From NCBI GenBank assembly GCA_963575645.1, contig OY754467.1, positions 23,209,001-23,273,000 on the forward strand: a stretch of DNA of 64,000 nt. The letters are read 5' to 3'. The translations under genes were made by a program, and so were the position numbers. Position 1 is the stretch's first letter. Every line of letters begins with the position of its first letter. The notes under the pieces are model-generated. The model did not search any database. It saw only the letters and a list, made by a program, of their open reading frames with translations, and was not told where the DNA came from. Source of the DNA: Xanthostigma xanthostigma. Taxonomy: Eukaryota > Arthropoda > Insecta > Raphidioptera > Raphidiidae. This document shows positions 44,580-55,189 of the stretch, piece after piece.

Positions 44580-46120
44580 TTCAATTGAACAGAAGTGTGT
44601 TTACCGGTTTGTGCACTAGTTTAGCACCATCAATATTATTAGCTTTGGAATGCGTTACTGGATCAGCCATTGCGTCAAAAAGTGCCAGAAGCTTTTGAAT
44701 ACCGCAATACCATATCGATGAAGCTTACGCGTGAAAACGATGAAAAGCCCTATTCCAGTCACGTGGGATAACATCTCTATGATTTTAAGTTTGCGGTTAG
44801 CGAGATTCAAGCAGTTAATGGTAACCAGATTCATGGTCAATAACAATAAGGCCTTCAAAGTATTTTTTTTTGTAGAGAAACCTCACGTGCGTGTGTCGCA
44901 TATACTATACATTTTTTGTTACATAAAAGCAACATAATCTCAAATTCTGAAAAATATATTAATTCAAATTAATCGAGTTCTATAATACAACCCACACTTT
45001 CTTTAAATCGACTTGTTAATTTAAAAATTTAACATTGAAGAAATTCAACTTAAAGTGTATCAAGTAAGCCTTAGTGTATGTGAGTAAATTGGACGCACTT
45101 GTCCTAAAATTCATTAAGTTAAAAAGATTTCATTAAGGCAGTTCTCGTATAGAATTTCATTATATTGTAAACTTCTGCTGTCAGCACTCTTTCAATTTAA
45201 ATATATAATTTTACAAAGATTAAAACTGGAACACTGTCAACTTTATGGAGTAGAATAAGTAGAATCTTATCAAATTTTATTACCAGATAGGCCAGGCAGA
45301 CGCTTACCACCTGAGCTGTAAAATCTTCTGTCAGATTTACGCATTGAAGTAAAACTTTTTTTTAGTTGGATACTCATATAGTCATATTTTAGTATCTAAA
45401 TACGACCCAGTTCTGCAGGTTTTGGGTCGTACAACTATAGATATTTTATAGTATAGTTTATAAATTTCATTTGGATACGTGGTAGTTTAGAATCAGCCCA
45501 GAAATGGCGGTATTGACCTCATAAATATAGTCTATCATAAAATTAGATTACATGGATAACACACGTTCATCATTTAGTCAAGTTTTTTATGGTTATTTAC
45601 GTTGTATCGAAGCGTATATTAGTTTATACGTAGCCAGCGCAAACAAGCGATTGAAAAGATTTTATGTTGTACTTACCTAGGAAAATGTGCAAATGTAGGA
45701 ATAAGATTTTTATTGTGGAAATTTAATGGTCAATAAATTACACTAATATCAAAGAATCTGTTAAATAATTAAGCTTATATATATAAATCACTTTTTACAC
45801 ATTGGGTTGGAAAACTCTTTATTGATCATAAAACGGTTGACAGCATCCATTCAAAGCATTAGGCTGGTTCCACATCTCACGATGGTCAGTAAGGAAAGGT
45901 TTCATTTTAACGTTAAATATCCTAAAAACACCAATAGTGTAGTCAATTTGTGTTTCATGTATGCTGAACTAAGTACTAGAAGATACTATCTTAATCCGCA
46001 AGTTTAATAAATGTATGTTGTCTTTGGTAATATTCATAATAGGTGTACCTATGCCACAAATGTAATACCGGGATAAGAGAACATATGTGAAAACCTAACG
46101 TGAAATGATGCATATTAATA
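44580..46120. other. No gene recognised; tRNA-like scrap at ~45285-45330
   Basis: On the minus strand, 45330-45285 reads CAGCTCAGGTGGTAAGCG and then TCTGCCTGGCC. This resembles the D-arm/A-box half of a tRNA-derived SINE, but no B box follows. Other frames (44024-44248, 44655-44937, 45807-46007) have no domain. Confidence 0.4.
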
Positions 46121-46122
46121 CA

Positions 46123-47089
46123 TTTTGACGTGATAACGTCTTATAAATTGATGAATCACCAATATTATAAATTGATAAAACACCGACTGCATGCACGAAA
46201 AAGTGTAACGTAACGTTCCTAACGCGTAACGTTCCGCCTGACCCTGTGCGTGCTTTTTGCTAATTTCTCGCTCAATTTAAATCAGATCGGTTTGAAACCA
46301 GTCTTAAACGAAAGAGGAGAACATTTTACATAGATTTCGTATAACAGAATTTGCCTAAACAGTTTTTTTATACAAATTTATATAGAAAAATAGCTGTATA
46401 AATGCAATGTTGTCTAATGCATGGCGCGCGCGCGACGCGGTCGGTCGTCTTTGTTTGCCGTACATGGAAATTAGAAAATAACGTATGTCTTGTCTTAACA
46501 TGAAAACGGCTGCATTTCTAATGTTTAATTCAATTTTTTGACATTAGTATTTTCTGAAATGCAACGCCTTCTAAGTTAACTATTGGAATAACTAATTATT
46601 ATTAGAATATAATACTTTGACAGTTGCAAACGTCACTTTTGACATTTCTTATCATTCCGACACCAAGGATAAGCGGATTGAAACCAAATTTTGGGAGGAT
46701 GTTTGATATGCAAATATGAAGTGGCCTATTGTTTTTGGGGAACATCGACGCATGCGTAAAAGAATATATCTCTTATAATGATGTTTTATATAATAATAAT
46801 ATAGTTTTTAAAACGGTTTTTACTCTATCTATTTTTACTAGAAATTTTTGTAAATTTTTTGGGGAAAATCGGCGCATGCGCAAAAGAGATACATGCCATA
46901 GTTGTTTTTTATATAATAATAGTGTAATTTTTATAGTATTTTATTATTCTACTTAATAAAATTTACCTAAATTTGAAGAGAAAGATGCAATATCATAGAT
47001 TCGAATTATTATATAAATTTAGGTTATGTATTACGGAATACGTTATCACGTAAAACTATCGTCCGTAAACCGACTTTACAGACAACCAA
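46123..47089 (+). mobile_element. Unclassified four-copy transposable element, copy C (long core)
   Basis: This is the same 967-bp element as copy A (963 bp) on the opposite strand, colinear from end to end. It has the TTTTGACGTGATAACGTC start, GCTAATTTCTCGCTCAATTT, TCGGTTTGAAACCAGTC, CAAATATGAAGTGGCC, paired TTTTTGGGG(A)ACATCG / GGGGAAAATCGGCGC units, and the ACTTTACAGACAACCAA end. It differs from A by scattered substitutions and small indels, for example an expanded GCGCGCGCGCGACGCGG at about 46427. The 75-codon frame at 46729-46956 runs through the tandem units and is not a gene. Confidence 0.7.
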
Positions 47090-47094
47090 TTTTT

Positions 47095-48540
47095 TTAACG
47101 GGACCTCTGTCTGTACTTTCTTTAACTCGAAGGTTTTTCCGGTATTTGACTATAGAAGCCCGAGTCAAAATGCCCGACCTAAAATCATCCTTCAGATCCT
47201 GAAAATTTAGTATCTCCAGGGTTAAAATTAGAGTTTTCTGTATCGGTTCTAGGTGTACTCAGAATTTTAGTCTATCGATCTTTCTGCTTGTACACAATCA
47301 CTCAAAATGATAGAATCGAATAAAAAATTTCAATACTTTAGAGACAACCGATCGTATGATTGATGGCTGTCGTTGTTTATGGCAACCTTGCTTCTCTGCA
47401 ACGAACCTCCGGTTTTAAGTTCTGTGCTAAGAAGTATGAAGTAATAAAAATAGCCATTGTATTTTCAACATCTATAATGTACTAAATAGTGTTAGTAGGA
47501 GGTTCAGATAATCCAGTTCTATAGTTAAGAACAAAAGTAGATTTTCTCAAAAAAGACGCATTTCCGACACCCAAGTTGTAGAGGTTAAATAATTCCAAAT
47601 TAGTCATAGTTTCTTCTCCCGAGAGGAATACGAGCATGTGCCGGTTACCCTGTATATATGTTAATCTCTCAAGTTTAGAGACAAATATTACATTTAGTTC
47701 GTTTAATTGTCTATAATTTGTTAAAGAAAAAAAATAGAGATGTCTGATTACCTACTGATCTTACGTCCTATTCTTCAGTCTTGTCACTTTATTGTGCGCA
47801 CATATGAAGAGTTTTTTTTTTTTTTTTTTTTGCTTAGACCGGTTTAATAACAAATAGCCGTTAAATGTACTAATATGTGTAGGTAATGTGCTGTACTCAT
47901 AAATTATAATAATGTACTTACGCGACAAAAGGTCATGCTTTATGGGCATGTAAGAGAACTTTATTTCACAGTGAATGTGGCGATTAGAAGCGAAACTAAC
48001 TTATTATCAGCAGCCGCTACCTGTTTTGTAACAAATTCTGTATTGTAAACTAGACATCAGTGACTCGTCACTAACTCTCTTGTATTCTAGAACAGAGTAG
48101 TGCGAAAGCTTTTTCAGTCGTTTCCTCTCCTTATGCTGGGTTTTACCTTAAATCTAAAATTAAGAACGAAGTGGTAATTTCCATTTAGTAAAAAAAAATT
48201 AATTACTTTCTTAAAGAAAGCAAAAGTCATATCGGAAATCCAGTATAAGTGTTATAAAGCTAGTTAACGACAAAAATGATTTTGTGATCTTGTAATAGTA
48301 GGTTATGTTATCTAGTGCGGAATGACTAATATTTTAACGAATGACTTTAAAAACGAGCGTAGTGAGTTTCAACAGTCATATCAGTCATAATATTATCACA
48401 CACTGGCTATATCTTATAGTAAATTTTGTATGTATCGCCTTATAAAATAATTGATTATCAGGTAATTTTCAAAATTTAGGCTGTTTAATTTTGAGTAAGT
48501 TTACTTCTTATTGTAGGCTGCACTGTATATTTATGCGGTT
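47095..48540. other. No gene recognised; contains ~19-T run
   Basis: A long T homopolymer lies at about 47813-47831. No supported frame or element ends. Confidence 0.5.
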
Positions 48541-48548
48541 AGATACAT

Positions 48549-48823
48549 CAGTGGTTCCCAAAAGGTGGTTCGCGGAACCCCAGGGGTCCGCGGATAGTTT
48601 GCAAGGGGTCCGCGGCTAGCCGGTAAAAAATAAAATAGTAAAAAAATTTTCAAAAAACATGCTCAGATACGCTAAAAACGTGCCAATTTAAGTGTAATTT
48701 TGCAAATTTTCCCCTGTGTGCTGAGGAGTATTCCATACCCAGACCCCCCGGTATTCGGGGGTCCCCGACTACTTAGCTAGTTCACTTAGGGGTCCACGAT
48801 TACCTGTTATTTGGGAACCACTG
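48549..48823. mobile_element. hAT-type MITE, 275 bp
   Basis: Terminal repeats CAGTGGTTCCCAAA and (complement of) TTTGGGAACCACTG pair almost perfectly. The exact octamer AGATACAT flanks both sides (48541-48548, 48824-48831). The interior contains three GGGGTCCGCGG/GGGGTCC motifs (48583 onward, 48606, 48759, 48790), typical of the hAT MITE group with 'cagtggttccc' ends known across animals. Non-coding. Confidence 0.85.
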
Positions 48824-48831
48824 AGATACAT

Positions 48832-51220
48832 CATGCATATGCTTTAAAATAAAAATGGTAACACGAGTACGTTTCTTTTACTGTTTACACCGTAATGTTA
48901 AATATGAAAATCAGTTACTTTATTTGGTACAAATGTTACATTAATTAAATTCTTGCCAAATAAATAAATTCATTTAAGTGTTCCTTTTTATTTTAACAAT
49001 TTTGTATACAAATTTATAATTAGTATTTTAACGACGCTCAATTTGAGCTCTATCACTGATTGATTCAGTTGATATTTCTAACATATTAACTTTCAATTCA
49101 GTTATGTATTAATTATGTTCTAATAATAGTGTGAGGCATTGTTTACTTGATACTTCCTTTTTTATAGTTCCGCCTCTGAATCAACACATAAAAACACACA
49201 ACACTTCTGTTACACAACAAGACGTTAGAAAAGGGCGTGGGTAAAAACAATAAATGTTGTCCCACTAAGATGTGGTTTGTCTCAATAAATACAACTAAAC
49301 GAGTTTAATAGTATAATATCAGACATTGTTTTAACATTTGCAATTTACATATATTTCTAGTGTATTGGCTGTTCGAAATATTTACTTTTCAATAAAATCG
49401 CGTTGAATTAGAAAACCTGTTCTCAGCGCCTGATTACAATAGGATTAATTTTTATATCTACGAACAATATTTCATTTCCCTCCAACGGGCCCAAACTAGT
49501 CAGGGGAAAGATTATATTATGATTATATAATAATTTTAAATCCAGGGCATTCTTGTTGCATAATTCATTTATTATATTATGGACAAGCAATCTTAACAAC
49601 TTATACGTAAATAGTATGTACTTATGCATAAAAAATAAAAAAATTAAAGTAAACATAACGAAATTGATGGCACTGCTGTAAGAAAAAATAGCTGAATATA
49701 TAAAAAGCACAATTTAAAAAAAAAATTTAACACGCTTATATTAGCCTCATTTGTATGTTGTATGTAAAAAAATCTTGCAACTCGATTTTCACCTTCTTGC
49801 AAATCTCCAGTTGACGTGAAACTTTGAAAGTCACGTGTAGTTTTGATGACAATTATATTGACAATACAATATTTTGATACCTAATTATACTGTATTCTAG
49901 TGCCACAAGAGTTGATATTTATCAAGGACTAAAAGATAAATAAAATGTATATAGTTTCAGGAATAATGTAACAAATGCTCATGTCAATGTACTAAAAAGT
50001 AGAAAATAAATTTCATTCTCTTCTGTAACTTTAAAAGGCTGAGCCCCTTATGAAAGTTATATTTATATATGTAAATTAATTTTCTTGGAAATAGTAGTTT
50101 CAGCATAAGATTTTAAACATCATGTATATTTAATAATACGTGGATAATATTTGTTACGTCACAGTAACACATTTTTATCTAATTTGATTATTATTAATTG
50201 TACTTTTGACATCAATTGGAGGTACTTAAATATATAAAGTGTACAAAAATTAGCAGTACATTTTATATACAAGCAATATTAAAAAAAAACTTGTTAATAA
50301 ATAAAATTAGTATTATATCTTGTTTTATGATTAATGTTTATTTAAAATCAATTTTTTAGCATTATCCACGCAAATGCAGCACTTCCGAAATAGGTAAGGT
50401 GCATACGCGAGGTCTCTACACGTGTTAAAAAATTGTCTGCAGTTTTAAATAAATAAAAATTGTTTCTTAGTAATTGGTTAGTAAAGGTCATTTATATGTA
50501 AATTCAAAAAAAATTAAAGAATCATGAACACTATTTTACGATAAATTGTCTCGCGGGAAATTGTCGAAGCGATGTATCATCGTACGACGAATAGACGGCT
50601 ATGAGCTGTCGTGCGATGAATTGACGGGATGCTATGGTAATTACTTAAGTTTTTTTTTCCGACAATTTATATTTAACAAATGTTTAAATTATACACAAAT
50701 ATATTGTACTGTGTCTTTTGAACCAGTCTGTATAACACTCTCCCGGATCTCTCAACAATCCCGGATCGGAGAAAGTATCTAGAGCAATAAATTAATTATT
50801 ATATCCGGTTACCCTTGTCCAACACGTTAATAGGCACCCATCAAACTCACACACGTCATAGGTTACCTTGTCGCATGCAGTGTTCAAGTTACTATTAGGT
50901 TGCTCGTTGCATCGTGCATTGATGTCTCCCGCGTTGCGTGCAGCATGTGTGTGCTTTTAACTGAGTACGCGTGTTAAACGCATTCGTTTAACAATTCACG
51001 TTATTCAGAAACGATTGTAATATTAGTACGGTAGAGAAATATAATAATTATTATTTTAAAATTCAACGATTATAAATAATCTTTATAGATTCATAAAATA
51101 TGTCACAAAAGATATAAATGGTCTTTCAATTGATTCTTGCTGGTATAGTTTAATGTCTTCTTTTATATGAAAAAGCGCTTTCTATTTCACACTTCCTTGA
51201 AAATTAAGATATTTTTTAAA
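48832..51220. other. No gene recognised; AT-rich non-coding DNA
   Basis: No supported coding frame. A weak splice-bounded segment (TTTTTTAG at 50360, donor TAG|GTAAGG near 50393) is too short and poorly bounded to list. CpG-richer sequence lies at 50540-50640 and 50870-50960 without a recognised motif. Confidence 0.45.
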
Positions 51221-51224
51221 TATA

Positions 51225-51600
51225 AAGGTTTTGTGCAACAGCGATAGGAAGTCCCCCAACTCGAGATACTTTAATACTTTGAATAAGCTTAAAGTGAGAG
51301 TAGCTTATTCTACAAATTAAATTAAATCGAGTTGGCACCACTTTCTATCTCTGTTGAAGAATATCTTTAAAAATTATTTTTTACTTTTTAATCCACATTA
51401 CTATAAAAGAGTGGTTTTTTAAGTTTTCTTAAACTCCAATTTTAATTATAACCCTAAAAATCAACATTCAAATGACCATATATTTATTTATAAAAACTAT
51501 TGTATTGCCATGGGTTCTTAATACTTGTGCAAAATTTCAAATTGTTCGGACGTCTGGAAGTGCGGGTGAAAATTAAACTGGAAGATTCCATTAGATAGAT
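51225..51600 (-). repeat. Dispersed repeat, inverted copy of 40640-41095
   Basis: On the minus strand it reads TAATGGAATCTTCCAGTTTA, TTTTCACCCGCACTTCCAG and AAATTTTGCACAAGTATTAAG, then the foldback part with AATTATTTTTTACTTTTTAATC on the plus strand, in part, and CCCCCAACTCGAGATAC. The order matches the 40.6-kb copy on the opposite strand. It lacks some of that copy's middle. Confidence 0.5.
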
Positions 51601-51770
51601 TAGGTACTTGTACCAATGTACATAAACATACATACAGGAGAACTTAGTAAAATATAGTGTTAAAATTGCTTTAATTTCCTAACGCTTGCCTTGGTTATTT
51701 GTTAATTAACCTAACTTAAAATATCTATAGATATGGAAAATCTACGTAAAATATTTACACTAGTCTCATA

Positions 51771-52371
51771 TACAGTGTGGTCACTTAAGTGTGCAACATA
51801 TGGGAAAATTTTTAATTAAATGCACAACCAAAATACAAATATTGCCAAAAGTTGGTGCATGTCCGATAATCATTTTAGGTGCTCTTAGAATTGTTGAAAC
51901 TCAAACAGCATACAGTGTGTTGAATATCGTTGCAACAAACATAAAGTTTGTGATTCCATAAAAAATTAAAAAGCTAAGTTAATTTTACAAATATGCCTGA
52001 ATTTGAACAAAGTTATGCGAAATTGATTTGATTTTGAATAATTTATTAGTAAGGTAAGTAAAAAAAAAAATTTTCAGAAAAATTATAATTTTTTTCTTAG
52101 AAGGCCATGTTTTGGTATTTGAGCATAACTTTTAATTCTAAACAACTTTTTCTTATAACATTTCGCTGAATTTTTTGAAATAATGGCACTTTGCTCTTGT
52201 ACAATATTTATATTTTTTGACTCACCCTGTATGCTGTTTGAGTTTCAACAATTCTAAGAGCACCTAAAATGATTATCGGACATGCACCAACTTTTGGCAA
52301 TATTTGTATTTTGGTTTTGCATTTAATTAAAAATTTTCCCATATGTTGCACACTTAAGTGACCACACTGTG
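51771..52371. mobile_element. Tc1/mariner-type MITE with ~145-bp inverted ends
   Basis: The left end TACAGTGTGGTCACTTAAGTG and its continuation (GCAACATATGGGAAAATTTT, CCAAAAGTTGGTGCATGTCC, GGTGCTCTTAGAATTG) are repeated in complement at 52225-52371. TA borders both ends (51769-51770, 52372-52373). Arms are nearly identical over about 145 bp, and the 601-bp element has no transposase. TA duplication and the CAGTGTGG(T)CAC-type terminus fit Tc1/mariner. The 62-codon frame in the right arm (52208-52396) is a by-product. Confidence 0.75.
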
Positions 52372-52379
52372 TATAGTAG

Positions 52380-53315
52380 ATTCTTACAACTCCCAATATT
52401 TCGTTTAGAATCAGGACAAAAATACTTTACAGAAACTAGACAATATTTAAGCATGAATGTCATAAATATTTTTTTAACCTACACGATGGTGTAATAAAAC
52501 TAACAGACCAACAAATTTGGTATAAAAAACATATTGTACGTAATTTTTTTATCGTCTGGTTTGTTTTGAAATTGTTAAAATCGTATTATTCCCTTCTAAA
52601 TAGATCTATTCTGTTACAGCGAGTAATAGAGTTAAGACAAAGAGTTTACGTAAAAATAATTAACTTAATTAATACACTAATACATAGTGTGAAGTTAAAC
52701 TTTTTTTGTTTCTATTTTTTCAATAATAGTTTTTTGCATTAAAACTGTTTTTTTTTTCAATAAAAAAATGCCTTCCACACTCTTTTTCATAATGGTTTTT
52801 AAACATTTTGTACCGCAAAGTCTTAATTTAGTGTTTCGTAGAGCATTATACGTATATACTTTTACCTAATACAATCAAATTCTCCGCATGAATAAATAAC
52901 TCAACAATAATTTTAAGTGGCATAGCACCAAAGCTACTGTAGCATTGCATAAACAAGTCATATGCATATTTCACACTTCATATTTTGAAAGTGAAGGTCG
53001 TGCGTCTGCACGAAGTAGTAACGAGTAACTAGTACTCTGTAGTAACTTATAGTATTACTGTTACGTATACACCTATTAGTGTTAATGTACAAATAACAGA
53101 GTTCTTGACCCAATCGAATTATCTATTCATAATACATTTTTTTGACGATTTACATATATAATTGAGTTCAATGAATTGTACGAAATTTGTAGAATATTTT
53201 TATATTATATTAACATACCATTAAAACACGTAAAATGTTCATCTCTTTTTTTGGAATCAGTGGTGGAACATTTGGAATCTCCTCTGAGGCACTGACTTAT
53301 CAGCCAGTTGTTAAG
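52380..53315. other. No feature seen; AT-rich spacer
   Basis: A GTTACT/AGTAAC-type cluster near 53010-53070 recalls the hAT-like block at 37.9 kb but has no ends. Nothing else supported. Confidence 0.45.
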
Positions 53316-53319
53316 AATA

Positions 53320-53772
53320 GTCTAGATTGGAGCTAGAGATTGATTCGAATAATTAAGTATTCAAAATATTCAAAAAGTCGAATACTTTCAAAACATTAGT
53401 ATTTGATCTTTCGAAACAAAATCGATTAATAATAAAATTGAACAGATTAAAACGTTTGTATAAAATAAATGAAATAATATAATGTTTGAATAGTAGTGCA
53501 GGACCAGATTCAGCAGAAATTGATTGTTCAATAAAGAAAGAACTATGTAGGCCGTATGTTTATAGGTATACCTATATAATTATTAAGGGACTATAATCTT
53601 AAATACATTTTTAGAATACCCCACCTGTTTTTCTTGAATAAAAACTTAAATTAATTAGAATATTCAAATAGTAGTCAGAATATTCGAAAAAGTAGTTCGG
53701 TTATTCGAATATGAGATTATTGAATAATTCGATTAGAAGTTTGAACGAAGATTTGAATACTTCAATCTAGAC
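53320..53772. mobile_element. MITE candidate rich in ATTCGAATA motifs
   Basis: The ends GTCTAGATTGGAG (left) and CTTCAATCTAGAC (right) pair in 12 of 13 positions. Both sub-terminal regions are packed with GATTCGAATAATT, ATATTCAAAAAGTCGAATAC, and ATATTCGAAAAAGTAG / GGTTATTCGAATATG. Such ATTCGAAT arrays are typical of a hAT MITE type. I found no 8-bp duplication, so the boundaries are provisional. Confidence 0.45.
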
Positions 53773-53779
53773 AACAGCG

Positions 53780-54459
53780 ATTCAATACACAAACGTCAAG
53801 TTCACAGATTCAAAACTGATGAAAGTGACGGTTGGATTTTCAAAATACAGTGGCCTCTTTTTAATTCGTGGCTTGTCAAAGTAGAGCTTTTAGCTATTAA
53901 TTCTTTCCCGTTTACTGTTTTAAACCCTTCCAAACTCGTACTCGTGCACGCCATTACGAAACTTCGGTGTATTAAATATCATACTTCAGTTTGAACTAAA
54001 TTTCGAGAAAGAACTTCCGCCACATTTAAACACTGAATATATGAATAGGTACTCGACCCAAATAACCCGGTTGGTGATTTGAAATAAATTTAAGGATTAG
54101 TTTATTTTGACATCACAAGAATTATTCCAAAATTGCGTATTCAGTATAATAAAATGAAGAATAAGCTAATTTTGATTGTCCGCACCACAGAATAAAAATC
54201 TTTAAAAAAATGTTGTAAGTAGGTATACTTTCAAATTTAAACAGTAATTATATATGTGTTTAATAAATGAAGAGCACTTCTGTGCAAAAATTAATTAGAA
54301 TTTGACATACACCAGTTGTATTTACATATAAGATTAATTCGTCTGTTCGTGAAAAACAAATAACTATTTAAAAAATAATCGGATAGTTCGGAAATCTCGT
54401 CATTGCTGACTTATAGTATAACTTTTTGCTTCCCAACCCTAACCTAAGTCTTTTTGGAA
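53780..54459. other. No feature seen; AT-rich spacer
   Basis: No supported frame, hairpin or element ends. Confidence 0.5.
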
Positions 54460-54591
54460 ATAGCCCTCTATAACTGCCTTCCTACAGACATGAAGACATT
54501 ACCATTTTCCAAATTTAAAAGGGAGCTTAAGTCACTGTTAATTAAAGCTTGTGTATGTTCCGATAATGAATTAATCTGGTTTATTTTTTAA
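54460..54591 (+). pseudogene. LINE reverse-transcriptase C-terminal fragment
   Basis: Plus-strand frame IALYNCLPTDMKTLPFSKFK then RELKSLLIKACVCSDNELIW, ending at TAA (54589-54591). The pattern YN-LP--(I/M)K-L--F--FK-ELK--L----(Y)S-(N/D)E closely follows the C-terminal segment of insect non-LTR polymerases. No start, no catalytic block, and no obvious homologous sequence upstream of about 54430, so this is a 5'-truncated relic. The natural stop codon appears to be retained. Confidence 0.65.
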
Positions 54592-54594
54592 TTG

Positions 54595-55134
54595 TAATTA
54601 ATTGACGAATCCTGCGTATAGCTGTTTTGAATAAGAACTTTATTCTATTATAGATTAAAGCGTGTGAATTTTTGATTTGTAACAAACCGGCTATGAAAAT
54701 TTTACATAAACAACATTGTTTCAACGCCAAATGTTAATTGTTGTTCAATTAACACAGTGCATTACAGAATATAGAAAAAATGTTCTTGCACAGTGACTAT
54801 AGGTGAAACGATAGGGAATCCGTTAATATATTCAAAGTTCCAATGACTCTGATGGGGTTTTCGTGTTATTTTTGAAACATTATTAAATTAAAAATATATA
54901 TAATAATCAGAAATAATCCGTCCTTTAAAAAATAATAGTATTTGCTCGTTCAAATTAAACATAAGTAAAAATTGACCTGGTCTGCCACTGTCCCAGTCTT
55001 ATATGGAATTGAGGTGTGATAAAATAATAATTAGCAGAACAAGTATTTAAAATATTCACTACATGTATAATGTATGATCATGTTTTTTAATCAGCGCCTA
55101 AAAATAATAATATACTTTTGTTTTTTTGTTTCAG
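54595..55134. other. No feature seen; AT-rich spacer
   Basis: No supported frame. Ends in the acceptor-like tract of the next entry. Confidence 0.45.
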
Positions 55135-55184
55135 ATATAAACAAAAACACTTTTGAACAACAGTCGAGTTTGGATATTTTCGCT
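55135..55184 (+). other. Candidate 50-nt internal exon, open in one phase
   Basis: A strong pyrimidine-rich acceptor (CTTTTGTTTTTTTGTTTCAG, ending 55134) is followed by 50 nt and then GCT|GTAAGTGAG (donor at 55185), a perfect GTAAGT. Two frames contain stops. The third, entered after two bases, is fully open and encodes INKNTFEQQSSLDIFA, ending exactly at the donor. The peptide is hydrophilic and plausible, but too short to identify. If real, it is a coding microexon in a very long gene. The splice signals are better than expected by chance, but unproven. A flanking partner exon was not found within the window apart from the non-coding candidate at 9518. Confidence 0.4.
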
Positions 55185-55189
55185 GTAAG

